33,031 bases of DNA from Gammaproteobacteria bacterium (GTDB lineage: Bacteria > Pseudomonadota > Gammaproteobacteria > Ga0077536). A model generated the notes under the pieces. The model saw nothing but the letters and a program-made list of their open reading frames with translations, was not told where the DNA came from and searched no databases. This document shows, piece by piece, positions 19,102 through 27,232 of the stretch (its first letter is position 1; the number at the start of each line of letters is the position of its first letter). A program made the position numbers and the translations under genes. The stretch covers positions 1-33,031 of the forward strand of contig VGUA01000023.1 of the NCBI GenBank assembly GCA_016874535.1, given 5' to 3'.

Positions 19102-19680
19102 TTACGGCGCGACGGCTTCCAGCGCGATATCGATGCGCAACTCGTCACTCACGTAGGGCGCATGCTTGTCCGCCTTGAAGTCCGAGCGCTTGATCATGGT
19201 GTGCGCATTGGCGCCGATGGCAGGCTTCTTCTGCATCGGGTGCGGCATGGCCTGGAAAGAGGTCACGGTCAAGGTCACAGGCTTGCTGATGCCCTTGATG
19301 GTGAGCGTGCCTTCGATGCTCTGCGGCTTGTCGCCGTCGAACACCACCTTGCTGGACTTGAAAGTTGCGGTCGGGAACTGCTTGGTGTCGAGGAAATCAG
19401 CGCCCTGGATGTGGTCATTGAAATCCGCAAACCCGGTGTTCACCGAGGTCATGTCGATGGTGATGTCGACTTCGGCGGTTTTCGCCTCGGCGTCGTACAC
19501 CACTGTGCCGTTGGTCTTGCTGAAGCTGCTCAGCTGTGTCGAATAGCCGAGATGCGAGTAGGAAAAGCGGGGGTAGGTGTGGCTTTCATCCACGTTGTAG
19601 GTCACAGGGGCAGCATTGGCGCTGCCCACGATGGAAGCGGCGAGGGTGGCGGCAAGCGTGAGGTGCGAACGGTATTTCAT
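19102..19680 (-). CDS. YceI family periplasmic protein
   Basis: This 192-residue protein has a signal peptide (MKYRSHLTLAATLAASIVG, cleavage after SANA). The mature part begins YNVDESHTYPRFSYSHLG, the usual start of the YceI lipocalin-like barrel. It continues with IDMTSVNTG, the FLDTKQFPTATF strand pair, the GTLTIKGISKPVTL segment and a final IDIALEAVA. YceI proteins bind isoprenoid quinones or fatty-acid derivatives in the periplasm. AGGAGT lies before the ATG. It follows the DODA-type dioxygenase gene by 28 bases and is likely transcribed with it. Confidence 0.9.
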   Translation of the reverse strand: MKYRSHLTLAATLAASIVGSANAAPVTYNVDESHTYPRFSYSHLGYSTQLSSFSKTNGTVVYDAEAKTAEVDITIDMTSVNTGFADFNDHIQGADFLDTKQFPTATFKSSKVVFDGDKPQSIEGTLTIKGISKPVTLTVTSFQAMPHPMQKKPAIGANAHTMIKRSDFKADKHAPYVSDELRIDIALEAVAP

Positions 19681-19708
19681 ATCGACTCCTTGGTGTGAAC
19701 GGGAAACA

Positions 19709-20497
19709 TCAGTGAAAAACATAGCCATCCATCGCGATCACGTGATCGCTGATGCCACGGTAGAAAGCCTCTCCGCGGAGCTGCGGCCCGGCGGCGCCTA
19801 GCGCGGTGAACAGAGGCAGCAGGTGTTCGTCGCGCGGGTGTGCGCGCACCCCATTGGGTTGCTGTGCGCGATAGTCGAGCAGCGCATCGATCCGGCCCTC
19901 GCCAACCTGCTCGCATACCCAGTCCGCGAATTGCTGGACGTAAGGGGGTGAGGGGAGATTCTGCCGGCTGGCCGTCTGCCAGTCGCGCAGATTGTGGGTG
20001 ATGTTACCGGGGCACAGGAGCAAGAAGCCCTGTTCGACCAGTGGCGCGAGCGCCTGACCCACGTGATGGGCATGCCGGGGCCCCAGGTGGTGCTGGATCG
20101 AAAGCGGGACGATGGGTACTTCGGCGTCCGGGAACATGTGGCGCAAGGGTACCCAGGCCCCGTGGTCGAGACCGCGTCCTGAGTCCGCGGTCGCCGGCAC
20201 ACCGGCCTCCACCAGCGCACTCACCACTTGCTGCGCAGCCTCGGGGCAGCCCGTTGCCGGATATTGCAGGGTGTAGAGGCGTGGGTCGAAACCGCCAAAG
20301 TCATGAATGGTTTCCAGATGCCTCGCCGCGCCGACCACGGGCGCCTCGGTTTCCCAGTGCGGGCTCACCACCACGATGGCGCGCGGAGTCTCCAGTTGTT
20401 CCACCAAGGCGGAGAGCGCTGCGCCCGCAGCGCCGGGCCGCAAGGCGAACATGGGTGAACCATGGGGGACGAAAAGGACAGGGTGGCGGGCGTTCAT
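19709..20497 (-). CDS. DODA-type extradiol dioxygenase (YgiD-like)
   Basis: This 262-residue protein has metal-binding histidines in VPHGSP (His12), SPHWE (His47) and NITHNL (His168), and a further conserved His in GLDHGAWVPL (His112). This is the pattern of LigB-superfamily 4,5-DOPA dioxygenases such as E. coli YgiD. Such enzymes cleave catechol rings using Fe(II) or sometimes Zn(II). It is a distinct subfamily from the LigB-type enzyme at 9852-10733. It is tandem with the YceI gene downstream and 46 bases from the aminotransferase gene upstream. The native substrate is not predictable. Confidence 0.88.
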   Translation of the reverse strand: MNARHPVLFVPHGSPMFALRPGAAGAALSALVEQLETPRAIVVVSPHWETEAPVVGAARHLETIHDFGGFDPRLYTLQYPATGCPEAAQQVVSALVEAGVPATADSGRGLDHGAWVPLRHMFPDAEVPIVPLSIQHHLGPRHAHHVGQALAPLVEQGFLLLCPGNITHNLRDWQTASRQNLPSPPYVQQFADWVCEQVGEGRIDALLDYRAQQPNGVRAHPRDEHLLPLFTALGAAGPQLRGEAFYRGISDHVIAMDGYVFH

Positions 20498-20543
20498 GAG
20501 CCGAAACTCTAGGGCCGTTCGAGGTTCAATGATACAGCCGCGC

Positions 20544-21902
20544 TCACAGGCCGAGGTTCCACCCCTCGCTTGCCATCTCGCTCAGTGTGCCTTCAAGGGC
20601 ACTGCCCAGTGCTTCTACATGGCTCGCCGTCATGGGCGTGGACAATGCGCCCATCCCACGTACCGAGATATGAATACTTCGATTGCTCAAGCCCAGGCAC
20701 GTAAGGAGTTTCAAAGTCTGGTCAGCGGATTCCACCGCACGCGCGTCCCTGAGCGCAGCGCGGGTCCAGTGGATCTGGAACAGCGAGCCTGAGCCGGATA
20801 CCTGCGCCGCCGGTGCATGTTTCTGCAGGATTATGCGCAAGGTCTCGCGGGTCGCCTCGCCCAGTGAGTTGAGGGATTCAATGGAGGCGGCATCCAGCAG
20901 GCGCATGGCGGTAAGCCCTGCAGTCACCGAAATCGCATTGGCACTGAAGGTGCCGAGATTGGCCGTGGTGCCGCCGAGCTCAGGCTCGTTAAAGCAGCGC
21001 ATGAATTCCCGCTTCCCGCCGACTGCCCCGATGGGAAAGCCGCCGCCAATGATCTTGGCCATGGTGGTGAGGTCCGGATCCAGCTGGTAGAGGCTCTGGC
21101 CCCCCCCATAGGCCTGTCGCAGTGTGATCACTTCATCGCAAATGAGCGCGATGCCAGCTCGCCGGGTCTCCTCGCGCAATACCATGAGGAATTCCGGCTC
21201 CGCCGGAATGATGCCGCCCGCACCCAGCATGGGCTCGACGATGATGGCCGCGAGCTCATGCCCGTGACGCCGCACGGCCTCCACCAACGCCTCGGGTGAG
21301 TTATAGCGCATGAGCACCACATCATCACAGGCGGCACGTGGTACGCCTGCGAAATCCGGGTGTGGAAAGGAAACCCGCACCGGATCATCAATCGAAGGCA
21401 AGTGGTGACCGCCCACCAGCATGAAATCCGAGGAGCCGTGATAGCCCCCCTCAAAGCGTCCGATACGGTCGCGGCCCGTGACGGCGCGTGCCGCACGCAG
21501 AGCCACCATCACGGCTTCGCTACCTGAATTGTTGAACACCACCTGCTCCACAGATGGCACCCGCTCGCACAGCAGGGCAGCCAAGGCTTCCTCATCTACG
21601 GACGGTGAGGAGTACGCCGTGCCCGTCGGCAGGCGGGCCATCACCGCAGCGGTGATCTCGGGATGGGCATGGCCATGAATCATCGCCGTGTAGTTGCCGT
21701 GAAAGTCGATGCGGCGATTACCATCGAGATCCGTGGTGTATGCCCCCTCGCCCTTGACGGTGTAGAACGGGAAAGGAGCGTGGCGCAGCAAGGCCCGCGA
21801 GGTGCCGGTGGGCACATGCGCGCGGGCCCGCTCCGCGTGGCGTCGTGAATTCCCGTTGGCCTCAACATAACGGCGGTAGATTGCCGAGTCGGTCACGTTC
21901 AT
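20544..21902 (-). CDS. Class III PLP aminotransferase, glutamate-1-semialdehyde aminomutase-like
   Basis: This 452-residue protein has fold-type I PLP features: NNSGSEAVMVALRAAR for cofactor phosphate binding, ICDEVIT as the PLP-ring Asp loop, and the Schiff-base Lys283 in TMAKIIGGGFPIGA. It resembles the HemL-like branch, but HemL is usually shorter and part of heme synthesis. The catabolic context here (amidase, dehydrogenase, monooxygenase transcribed divergently) suggests an aminotransferase or aminomutase acting on an amine or beta-amino acid. The ATG at 21902 begins a helical N-terminus. The gene is divergent from the HigBA module, with 133 bases between the starts. Confidence 0.85.
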   Translation of the reverse strand: MNVTDSAIYRRYVEANGNSRRHAERARAHVPTGTSRALLRHAPFPFYTVKGEGAYTTDLDGNRRIDFHGNYTAMIHGHAHPEITAAVMARLPTGTAYSSPSVDEEALAALLCERVPSVEQVVFNNSGSEAVMVALRAARAVTGRDRIGRFEGGYHGSSDFMLVGGHHLPSIDDPVRVSFPHPDFAGVPRAACDDVVLMRYNSPEALVEAVRRHGHELAAIIVEPMLGAGGIIPAEPEFLMVLREETRRAGIALICDEVITLRQAYGGGQSLYQLDPDLTTMAKIIGGGFPIGAVGGKREFMRCFNEPELGGTTANLGTFSANAISVTAGLTAMRLLDAASIESLNSLGEATRETLRIILQKHAPAAQVSGSGSLFQIHWTRAALRDARAVESADQTLKLLTCLGLSNRSIHISVRGMGALSTPMTASHVEALGSALEGTLSEMASEGWNLGL

Positions 21903-22006
21903 GGTGGGTGCGTCCTGTGTGCTTGTGTACGCCGGGGCCAGCGAATTCTACGCAAGAGTGAGCGACTGCCGGAGGGGCGGCTCATCGGCGATAAGCACGC
22001 TGGACG

Positions 22007-22029
22007 ATACTAACACTTAGCGATAGTAT
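22007..22029 (+). promoter_or_regulatory. Inverted repeat, likely HigA operator overlapping the higBA promoter
   Basis: ATACTA (22007-22012) and TAGTAT (22024-22029) are perfect complements separated by 11 bases, ending seven bases before the toxin ATG. Either arm also resembles a -10 box. The position is as expected for an antitoxin-binding operator that autoregulates a toxin-antitoxin operon. The very short leader implies near-leaderless toxin mRNA if the right arm is the -10. Confidence 0.5.
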
Positions 22030-22035
22030 TCTGAA

Positions 22036-22332
22036 ATGGCCATCGAGTCCTTTCGCTGCCGCGAAACCCAGAATCTGTTTCTGGGAAAGCGTGTCGCCCG
22101 TTTTCGGAATATCGAGGCTTCAGCAATGCGCAAGCTGGCGATGCTTCATCGGGTTGTCAACGTCAAGGAGCTCGGTATTCCCCCCAGCAATCGGCTGGAG
22201 GCCCTGAAGGGCGATAGGAAAGGCCAGTGGAGTGTGAGAATCAATGACCAATGGCGCCTATGCTTCCGGTTTTCATCCGGGCGGGCGCTGGACGTCGAAA
22301 TCGTTGACTATCACAGAAAGAGAATCCCGTGA
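22036..22332 (+). CDS. higB: RelE-superfamily toxin, HigB type
   Basis: This 98-residue protein has the HigB/RelE profile: SFRCRETQNLFLGKR at the N-terminus, LEALKGDRKGQWSVRINDQWRL in the middle and VEIVDYH near the C-terminus. HigB toxins cleave mRNA in the translating ribosome. As in higBA loci, the toxin precedes the antitoxin. Its TGA overlaps the antitoxin GTG start by four bases, which couples their translation. No clear ribosome site precedes the ATG. The module lies between two divergent catabolic units, consistent with insertion by horizontal transfer. Confidence 0.88.
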   Translation: MAIESFRCRETQNLFLGKRVARFRNIEASAMRKLAMLHRVVNVKELGIPPSNRLEALKGDRKGQWSVRINDQWRLCFRFSSGRALDVEIVDYHRKRIP

Positions 22333-22622
22333 GAAAAGTACCCTACCCCAAGCCCGGCGAGATTCTGCTCCATGAGTTCCTGGAGCCGTTGGGGCTCTCG
22401 GCCTATCGTCTGGCGAAGGACATAGGCGTACCGCAGATGCGTATCAGCGAAGTGATTGCAGGCAAGCGGGCAATCACAGTCGATACGGGCCTGCGACTTT
22501 CGCGTTACTTCGGGCTGAATGATGGATTCTGGACAGGGCTTCAGCTCGACTATGAGGCGGCTGTCGCCAAGGAAGCCCTGGCTGACACGTTGGCGAAGAT
22601 CAAGCCGTTGAGAGCGGCCTAG
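22329..22622 (+). CDS. higA: HigA family antitoxin, XRE-type DNA-binding protein
   Basis: This 97-residue protein starts at GTG within the end of higB. It opens with PKPGEILLHEFLEPLGLSAY, the HigA hallmark, followed by a helix-turn-helix (RLAKDIGVPQMRISEVIAGKRAIT) and the LRLSRYFGLNDGFWTGLQ helix. It neutralises HigB and should repress its own operon through the inverted repeat at 22007-22029. It ends in TAG, one of few TAG stops in the window. The amidase gene starts five bases later, so readthrough transcription from the toxin-antitoxin promoter into the amidase operon is likely. Confidence 0.9.
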   Translation: MRKVPYPKPGEILLHEFLEPLGLSAYRLAKDIGVPQMRISEVIAGKRAITVDTGLRLSRYFGLNDGFWTGLQLDYEAAVAKEALADTLAKIKPLRAA

Positions 22623-22627
22623 CAAAA

Positions 22628-24082
22628 ATGCCTCGAGCAGCTACAGGTCGAGAAGCCGGGGTTGCTGATCCCATCGGCGAAGGCGCGCTGGCGCTCTCCC
22701 ACCGGCTGCGCAGCCGCGAACTGTCCTGTCGCGAGTTGATGGCGCTGACGCTCGATCGCATCGCGGCCCGGGACCAGAACTTCAACGCCATTCCCATCCT
22801 CGCGGAGCGGGAAGCACTGATGGCCGAGGCGGCAGTGTGTGATGAAGAGATCGCACGTGGCCACTGGCGCGGTTGGCTGCACGGCATTCCCCAAGCGATC
22901 AAGGATCTCGCCCATGCCAAGGGCCTGCGCACCACCTGGGGCTCGCCGCTCTTCGCGGATTGCGTCGCCACCGAAGATTCGATTCATGTGGCCCGCATGC
23001 GCGCGGCAGGCGCCATCATCATCGGCAAGACCAACACGCCTGAATTTGGTCTTGGGTCCCATACCTACAACGCTCTACATGGCCTGACGCGCAACGCACA
23101 TGATCCTGCACTCTCCGCGGGAGGCTCCTCAGGTGGCGCCGCAGTGGCCTTGGCACGCGGCTTTCTTGCTGTTGCCGATGGCTCGGACATGGGCGGATCC
23201 CTGCGCAATCCCGCGGGCTGGAATGGCGTGTTCGGCTTCAGGCCAAGCTTCGGCCGCGTGCCGCAGACCGTGGCTGACGAGGCCTATCTCGGCCAGCTCA
23301 CGACGGATGGCCCCATGGGAGTCACCATTGCCGATGTGGCTCAGCTGCTCGCCACCCAGGCGGGATATCACCCCGCCGCACCACTCTCCCTTTCGGATGA
23401 TCCCACGCTCGGCGAAATCGCCATCGAGCGCGGCAAAGGGCTGCGCATCGGCTGGCTCGGCGACTACAACGGCCACTGCGCAACCGAGCCGGGGGTGCTC
23501 GCCCTGTGCGAGCAGGCTTTGCGGCATTTCGAAAATCTGGGCGCGACGGTCGAATCCGTGCGGATACCTTTCGATCTGGAACGGCTCTGGCAGGCTTTCT
23601 GCACACTACGGCAGTTTGGTATCACGGGACGACTGGGCGCGATATTCAGGGATCCGGTGCGGCGTGAGTTCATGAAGCCTGAGCTGCAATGGGAGATCTC
23701 CCAAGGCTCGGCACTGCCTGCAGACAGCGTCTACCGGGCCAGTTGCGAGCGCACCGCGTGGGCGCGCGTCATTACCGGTCTGTTCCAGCAATACGATGTG
23801 CTTGCGCTGCCGTCGGCCCAGGTTTTCGCCTTCCCGGCTGAATGGCACTGGCCCCGCGAGATCGCCGGTCGTGCGATGGACACCTACCATCGCTGGATGG
23901 AGATAGTTGCCGGCCCCTCCATGGCGGGTGGCCCCGTATGCGTGGTGCCGGCAGGCAGGGACGCGCAGGGGCGACACATGGGCTTGCAGCTCTGGGGTCC
24001 TGCACGCGCCGACGCCGCCGTGCTCAGTGCGGCAGCGGCTTACGAGCAGGCGGCGCGCCCGGTGTGCCTCAAGCTCGGTTAA
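22628..24082 (+). CDS. Amidase signature family hydrolase
   Basis: This 484-residue protein carries the complete Ser-cisSer-Lys triad: Lys92 in PQAIKDL, cis-Ser167 in SAGGSSGG and nucleophile Ser191 in MGGSLRNPAGWNG. The 24-residue spacing of the two serines matches the family. The enzyme hydrolyses an amide to a carboxylate; GatA is excluded by context because no gatC or gatB is nearby. No strong ribosome site precedes the ATG, which lies five bases after higA. It heads a run of four co-directional genes and probably supplies the first or an intermediate hydrolysis of a nitrogenous compound. Confidence 0.9.
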   Translation: MPRAATGREAGVADPIGEGALALSHRLRSRELSCRELMALTLDRIAARDQNFNAIPILAEREALMAEAAVCDEEIARGHWRGWLHGIPQAIKDLAHAKGLRTTWGSPLFADCVATEDSIHVARMRAAGAIIIGKTNTPEFGLGSHTYNALHGLTRNAHDPALSAGGSSGGAAVALARGFLAVADGSDMGGSLRNPAGWNGVFGFRPSFGRVPQTVADEAYLGQLTTDGPMGVTIADVAQLLATQAGYHPAAPLSLSDDPTLGEIAIERGKGLRIGWLGDYNGHCATEPGVLALCEQALRHFENLGATVESVRIPFDLERLWQAFCTLRQFGITGRLGAIFRDPVRREFMKPELQWEISQGSALPADSVYRASCERTAWARVITGLFQQYDVLALPSAQVFAFPAEWHWPREIAGRAMDTYHRWMEIVAGPSMAGGPVCVVPAGRDAQGRHMGLQLWGPARADAAVLSAAAAYEQAARPVCLKLG

Positions 24083-24094
24083 GGAGCATCAGTA

Positions 24095-25009
24095 ATGCAG
24101 CAACAGCCCGCAGCGGGGCCCGTGGTTGGATGGATCGGTGGCGGTCGCATGGGCGCGCCCATGGCCGGATTCATTCTGAAGGCCGGTTACCCGATGCTTG
24201 CCTGGTCCCCGAGCCCCGCAAGCCGCCGGAAGCTCGCGGCGCTGGGAGCGCGCGAGGTGGCGTCGGTCGCCGCGTGCGCGGCATCCGTCGATGTTGTGTT
24301 TTCCTGCATCACGGATGACGACGCGCTCCGCTCTGTCGCTCTTGGATCACAAGGTGTGCTCGCTCATCTCAAGGCCGGCGGCATCTATGTGGACACGAGT
24401 ACGGTTTCGGTGGAAGCCTCTGCCGAAGTTGCCGAGGCAGCGCAGGCCGCAGGTATCGCCTATCTGCGCATGCCCATCTCGGGCAATGCCGCGTCCGCTG
24501 CCTCCGGCAATGTCACCGCCCTGGTGTCCGGCCCGGAAGAGGCCTGGAACACGCTGCGGCCCGTGGTCGAAAGCTTCAGTAGCGCGCAGATTTATCTGGG
24601 CGGCGCGGAAGAAGCCCGCCTCATGAAGCTGGTGGTGAATGCGCTCGTCATCAATTTCGCGCAGGCCATGGCGGAGGCTCTCACCTTGGGCCGCAAAGGC
24701 GGGCTCGAATGGTCGCTGATGCTGGACACGCTGGCGCAGAGCACCTTGTCCTCGCCCTGGCTCAAGGGGAAGGCGGCACTCATGAAATCGCGAGATTTCT
24801 CACCCACCATGACCGGGCGCCTCATCCTCAAGGATGTGGATCTCATGCTTTCGGCCGCCCGCAGCTCCGAGGTCTCCATGCCATTGACTGCCATGACCAG
24901 ACAGATTCTGCAGATGATGGTGGGGGAGGGCCACGGTGATGAAGATTACATGGCCTTGATCAAGCTGGCAGAGCGTCAGGCGGGTCTCGACAGCGACCGC
25001 GTGACCTGA
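24095..25009 (+). CDS. Beta-hydroxyacid dehydrogenase (3-hydroxyisobutyrate dehydrogenase family)
   Basis: This 304-residue protein has the nucleotide-binding motif WIGGGRMGAPMAG at the N-terminus, the substrate loop RMPISGNAASAASGNVTALV near 128-148 and the catalytic-type Lys178 in MKLVVNAL. The usual Asp at the start of the substrate loop is Met here, which hints at a different substrate from 3-hydroxyisobutyrate or tartronate semialdehyde. AAGGAG precedes the ATG. It is flanked by the amidase (12-base gap) and FAD monooxygenase (10-base gap), so all three share a transcript. The function is an NAD(P)-dependent oxidation or reduction of an unknown hydroxyacid. Confidence 0.88.
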   Translation: MQQQPAAGPVVGWIGGGRMGAPMAGFILKAGYPMLAWSPSPASRRKLAALGAREVASVAACAASVDVVFSCITDDDALRSVALGSQGVLAHLKAGGIYVDTSTVSVEASAEVAEAAQAAGIAYLRMPISGNAASAASGNVTALVSGPEEAWNTLRPVVESFSSAQIYLGGAEEARLMKLVVNALVINFAQAMAEALTLGRKGGLEWSLMLDTLAQSTLSSPWLKGKAALMKSRDFSPTMTGRLILKDVDLMLSAARSSEVSMPLTAMTRQILQMMVGEGHGDEDYMALIKLAERQAGLDSDRVT

Positions 25010-25019
25010 AGGCGCCCGC

Positions 25020-26276
25020 ATGTCTGCCTCTTCGCGCGAGACGCGCATCCTGATCATCGGCGGCTCACTCGCTGGCCTCACCTTGGGTAATGTCCTGCAT
25101 CGTGCAGGATTCGATGTCCACGTCTTCGAGCGCACGCCCGGCCAGATGGAGGGGCGTGGTGCAGGAATCACCATGCTGCCCGGACTGATCGAAGGCCTGC
25201 AGGGCGCCGGCGTGCAGGCAACGGAATCCATGTTGGGTGTACATCTGCCTGCACGTATTGCCATCGGCCAGAACGGGGAGATTCTCGCCGAACGCGACTT
25301 TCCGCAGACCATGACCACCTGGAAGCGACTCTACGATGCGCTGCGCGCCGTGTTTCCCGAGGAACGCTATCACGATGGCAGGACCGTGCAGCGCGTCGAG
25401 CAGGATGCAGGCAAAGTCACTGCCTTATTCACTGACGGGACTTCACTGCAAGGCGCACTTCTCGTGGCAGCCGATGGCCTGCGCTCGGCCGTGCGCGCGC
25501 AGCTGATGCCGGAAGTGCAGCCCGTGTATCCCGATTACATCGCGTGGCGGTGCCTGGCGGATGAAAACGCACTCTCTGCGGCCACCCATGCGACGCTTTT
25601 CAATCGTTATGCGGTGTGGTTTGCGCCCGGGCAACAAGGGATAGGCTACGCCGTGCCGGGGCCAGATCACGCGGTGGCGCCCGGCAAGCGTCAGTACAAC
25701 ATGGTGTGGTATCGGCCCGTGCCTGAAACAGGCCTCGTGCGCCTGCTCACGGATGACGCGGGGCACTACCATCCCAATGGCATACCGCCCACGGCGCTAG
25801 CGCGTGAGGTGCTGGCAGAGATGTTGGCCACGGCGACGCGCATATTGCCGCCACAGATTGCAGAAGTGGTACGGGTAGCCCGTATGCGTTTTTTCCAGCC
25901 TATTCTTGATCTGGAGTCACCGCGCCTCGTGCATGGGCGCGTCGTGATCATCGGGGATGCGGCATTCACCGCACGACCACACGTGGCTGCAGGCGTGCCC
26001 AAGACCACGGGTGACGCGCTGGCGCTCGCCCATGCCATTCAGGCAGGTGAGGGGGACTATCCCGCGTGCCTGCAGCTGTTCGAGGATTTGCGGCTCAGGG
26101 TGGGACGCACCATGGTCGGCCGCGGACAATACCTGGGTGCCTACATGCAAGCGCAGCTAGGCCCGGAATCTGGACGACAGGCAGCGGAGGCTGCACGCAA
26201 TCCGGAGCGCGTGATGCTGGAAACCGCGGCACCTTTCGACTACGGCGAAGGGCGGGTCGCCGCGCACGGGAATTGA
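25020..26276 (+). CDS. FAD-dependent monooxygenase, 2,6-dihydroxypyridine hydroxylase-like
   Basis: This 418-residue class A flavoprotein monooxygenase has an N-terminal FAD motif IIGGSLAGLTLGNVL, the middle VAADGLRSAVR motif that contacts FAD and NAD(P)H, and the C-terminal GDAAFTARPHVAAGVPK segment. The RPHVAAG form of the last motif is characteristic of the 2,6-dihydroxypyridine 3-monooxygenase group rather than of PobA-type enzymes. It would hydroxylate an aromatic or N-heterocyclic ring using NAD(P)H and O2. With the neighbouring amidase and dehydrogenase this suggests catabolism of an N-containing ring, but the substrate is not established. Confidence 0.85.
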   Translation: MSASSRETRILIIGGSLAGLTLGNVLHRAGFDVHVFERTPGQMEGRGAGITMLPGLIEGLQGAGVQATESMLGVHLPARIAIGQNGEILAERDFPQTMTTWKRLYDALRAVFPEERYHDGRTVQRVEQDAGKVTALFTDGTSLQGALLVAADGLRSAVRAQLMPEVQPVYPDYIAWRCLADENALSAATHATLFNRYAVWFAPGQQGIGYAVPGPDHAVAPGKRQYNMVWYRPVPETGLVRLLTDDAGHYHPNGIPPTALAREVLAEMLATATRILPPQIAEVVRVARMRFFQPILDLESPRLVHGRVVIIGDAAFTARPHVAAGVPKTTGDALALAHAIQAGEGDYPACLQLFEDLRLRVGRTMVGRGQYLGAYMQAQLGPESGRQAAEAARNPERVMLETAAPFDYGEGRVAAHGN

Positions 26277-26334
26277 TCGTCCTTGGAACCCGAGCCTAGA
26301 CTTTATTCACTCGTTCAAGAGCCGCAGGCCACCC

Positions 26335-27219
26335 ATGACCCAATACCGCAATCCCGAGGCCATCGTCGAAACCGCATGGCTGGAGGCGCATCTCGCGGAT
26401 CCCGCGCTCCGCATCTTCGATTGCACCGTGCACCTCTTGTATGACGAAGCACCACCCGGCCAACCCTACAAGGTCAAGAGCGGACATGAGGACTATGACC
26501 GCGGACATATTCCCGGCGCGGACTTCCTCGATCTGCAGGGCGAACTCTCGGAAAGCGCCTCGCCCTGGAACTTCACCCTGCCTTTAGCCGAGCACTTTGC
26601 GGCAGCCATGGAGCGCCATGGCGTAGGGGAGGGCACACGGGTCATCCTCTATTCTTCTTCCAGCCCTCAGTGGGCCACGCGCATCTGGTGGATGCTGCGC
26701 GCCTTCGGTTTCGACAATGCAGCCCTGCTCAATGGTGGATTCCAGAAGTGGAAGGCCGAGGGACGCGCGCTGTCGACCGCCCCACCGCCCACGCGCCCGC
26801 CTGCCAGATTCACCCCTGCCCCGCGCGCAGGACTCTTCACGGGCAAGGAGGAAGTGCTGTCTGCCATCGGTGCGCCGGGGATCTGGACCCTCAACGCGCT
26901 GCCTCCGGAACTGCATCGCGGAGAAAACGCCCGCTATGGCCGACCGGGCAGAATCCCCGGCAGCGTGAACGTGCCCGCTGGCCATCTGCTCGATCCTGCA
27001 ACGAATACCTTCCGCCCCGCCGGTGAAGTCGCCGAGCTTTTCCAGGTGACCGGCATCAAGGACAAGGCAGTCAAGGTCATCATCTATTGCGGCGGGGGAA
27101 TCGCCGCCACGCTCGACGCATTCCTGCTGCATCAACTCGGCTACGAGAATGTCACCGTCTATGACAACTCCATGAGCCAATGGGCCAAGGATGAATCCCT
27201 GCCCATGGAGGCCGGTTGA
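26335..27219 (+). CDS. Two-domain sulfurtransferase (rhodanese/3-mercaptopyruvate type)
   Basis: This 294-residue protein has two rhodanese domains. The N-terminal one lacks a catalytic Cys but keeps the HIPGADFLDLQ signature. The C-terminal one has active-site Cys252 in the loop CGGGIAAT, closer to the mercaptopyruvate type (CG[S/T]GVTA) than to thiosulfate:cyanide rhodaneses (CRKGVT). GRIPGSVNVPAG is the second-domain signature. The enzyme would move sulfane sulfur from 3-mercaptopyruvate or thiosulfate to an acceptor. It lies 58 bases after the monooxygenase gene and may have its own promoter. Its stop is 13 bases from that of the convergent hydrolase gene. Confidence 0.9.
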   Translation: MTQYRNPEAIVETAWLEAHLADPALRIFDCTVHLLYDEAPPGQPYKVKSGHEDYDRGHIPGADFLDLQGELSESASPWNFTLPLAEHFAAAMERHGVGEGTRVILYSSSSPQWATRIWWMLRAFGFDNAALLNGGFQKWKAEGRALSTAPPPTRPPARFTPAPRAGLFTGKEEVLSAIGAPGIWTLNALPPELHRGENARYGRPGRIPGSVNVPAGHLLDPATNTFRPAGEVAELFQVTGIKDKAVKVIIYCGGGIAATLDAFLLHQLGYENVTVYDNSMSQWAKDESLPMEAG

Positions 27220-27232
27220 GGGACTGGCGCGA

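Noticed and set aside
22007-22029. Inverted repeat as a mobile-element end or attachment site
   Set aside because: No transposase or integrase is near and no matching copy was seen on the other side of higBA; an antitoxin operator explains it better.
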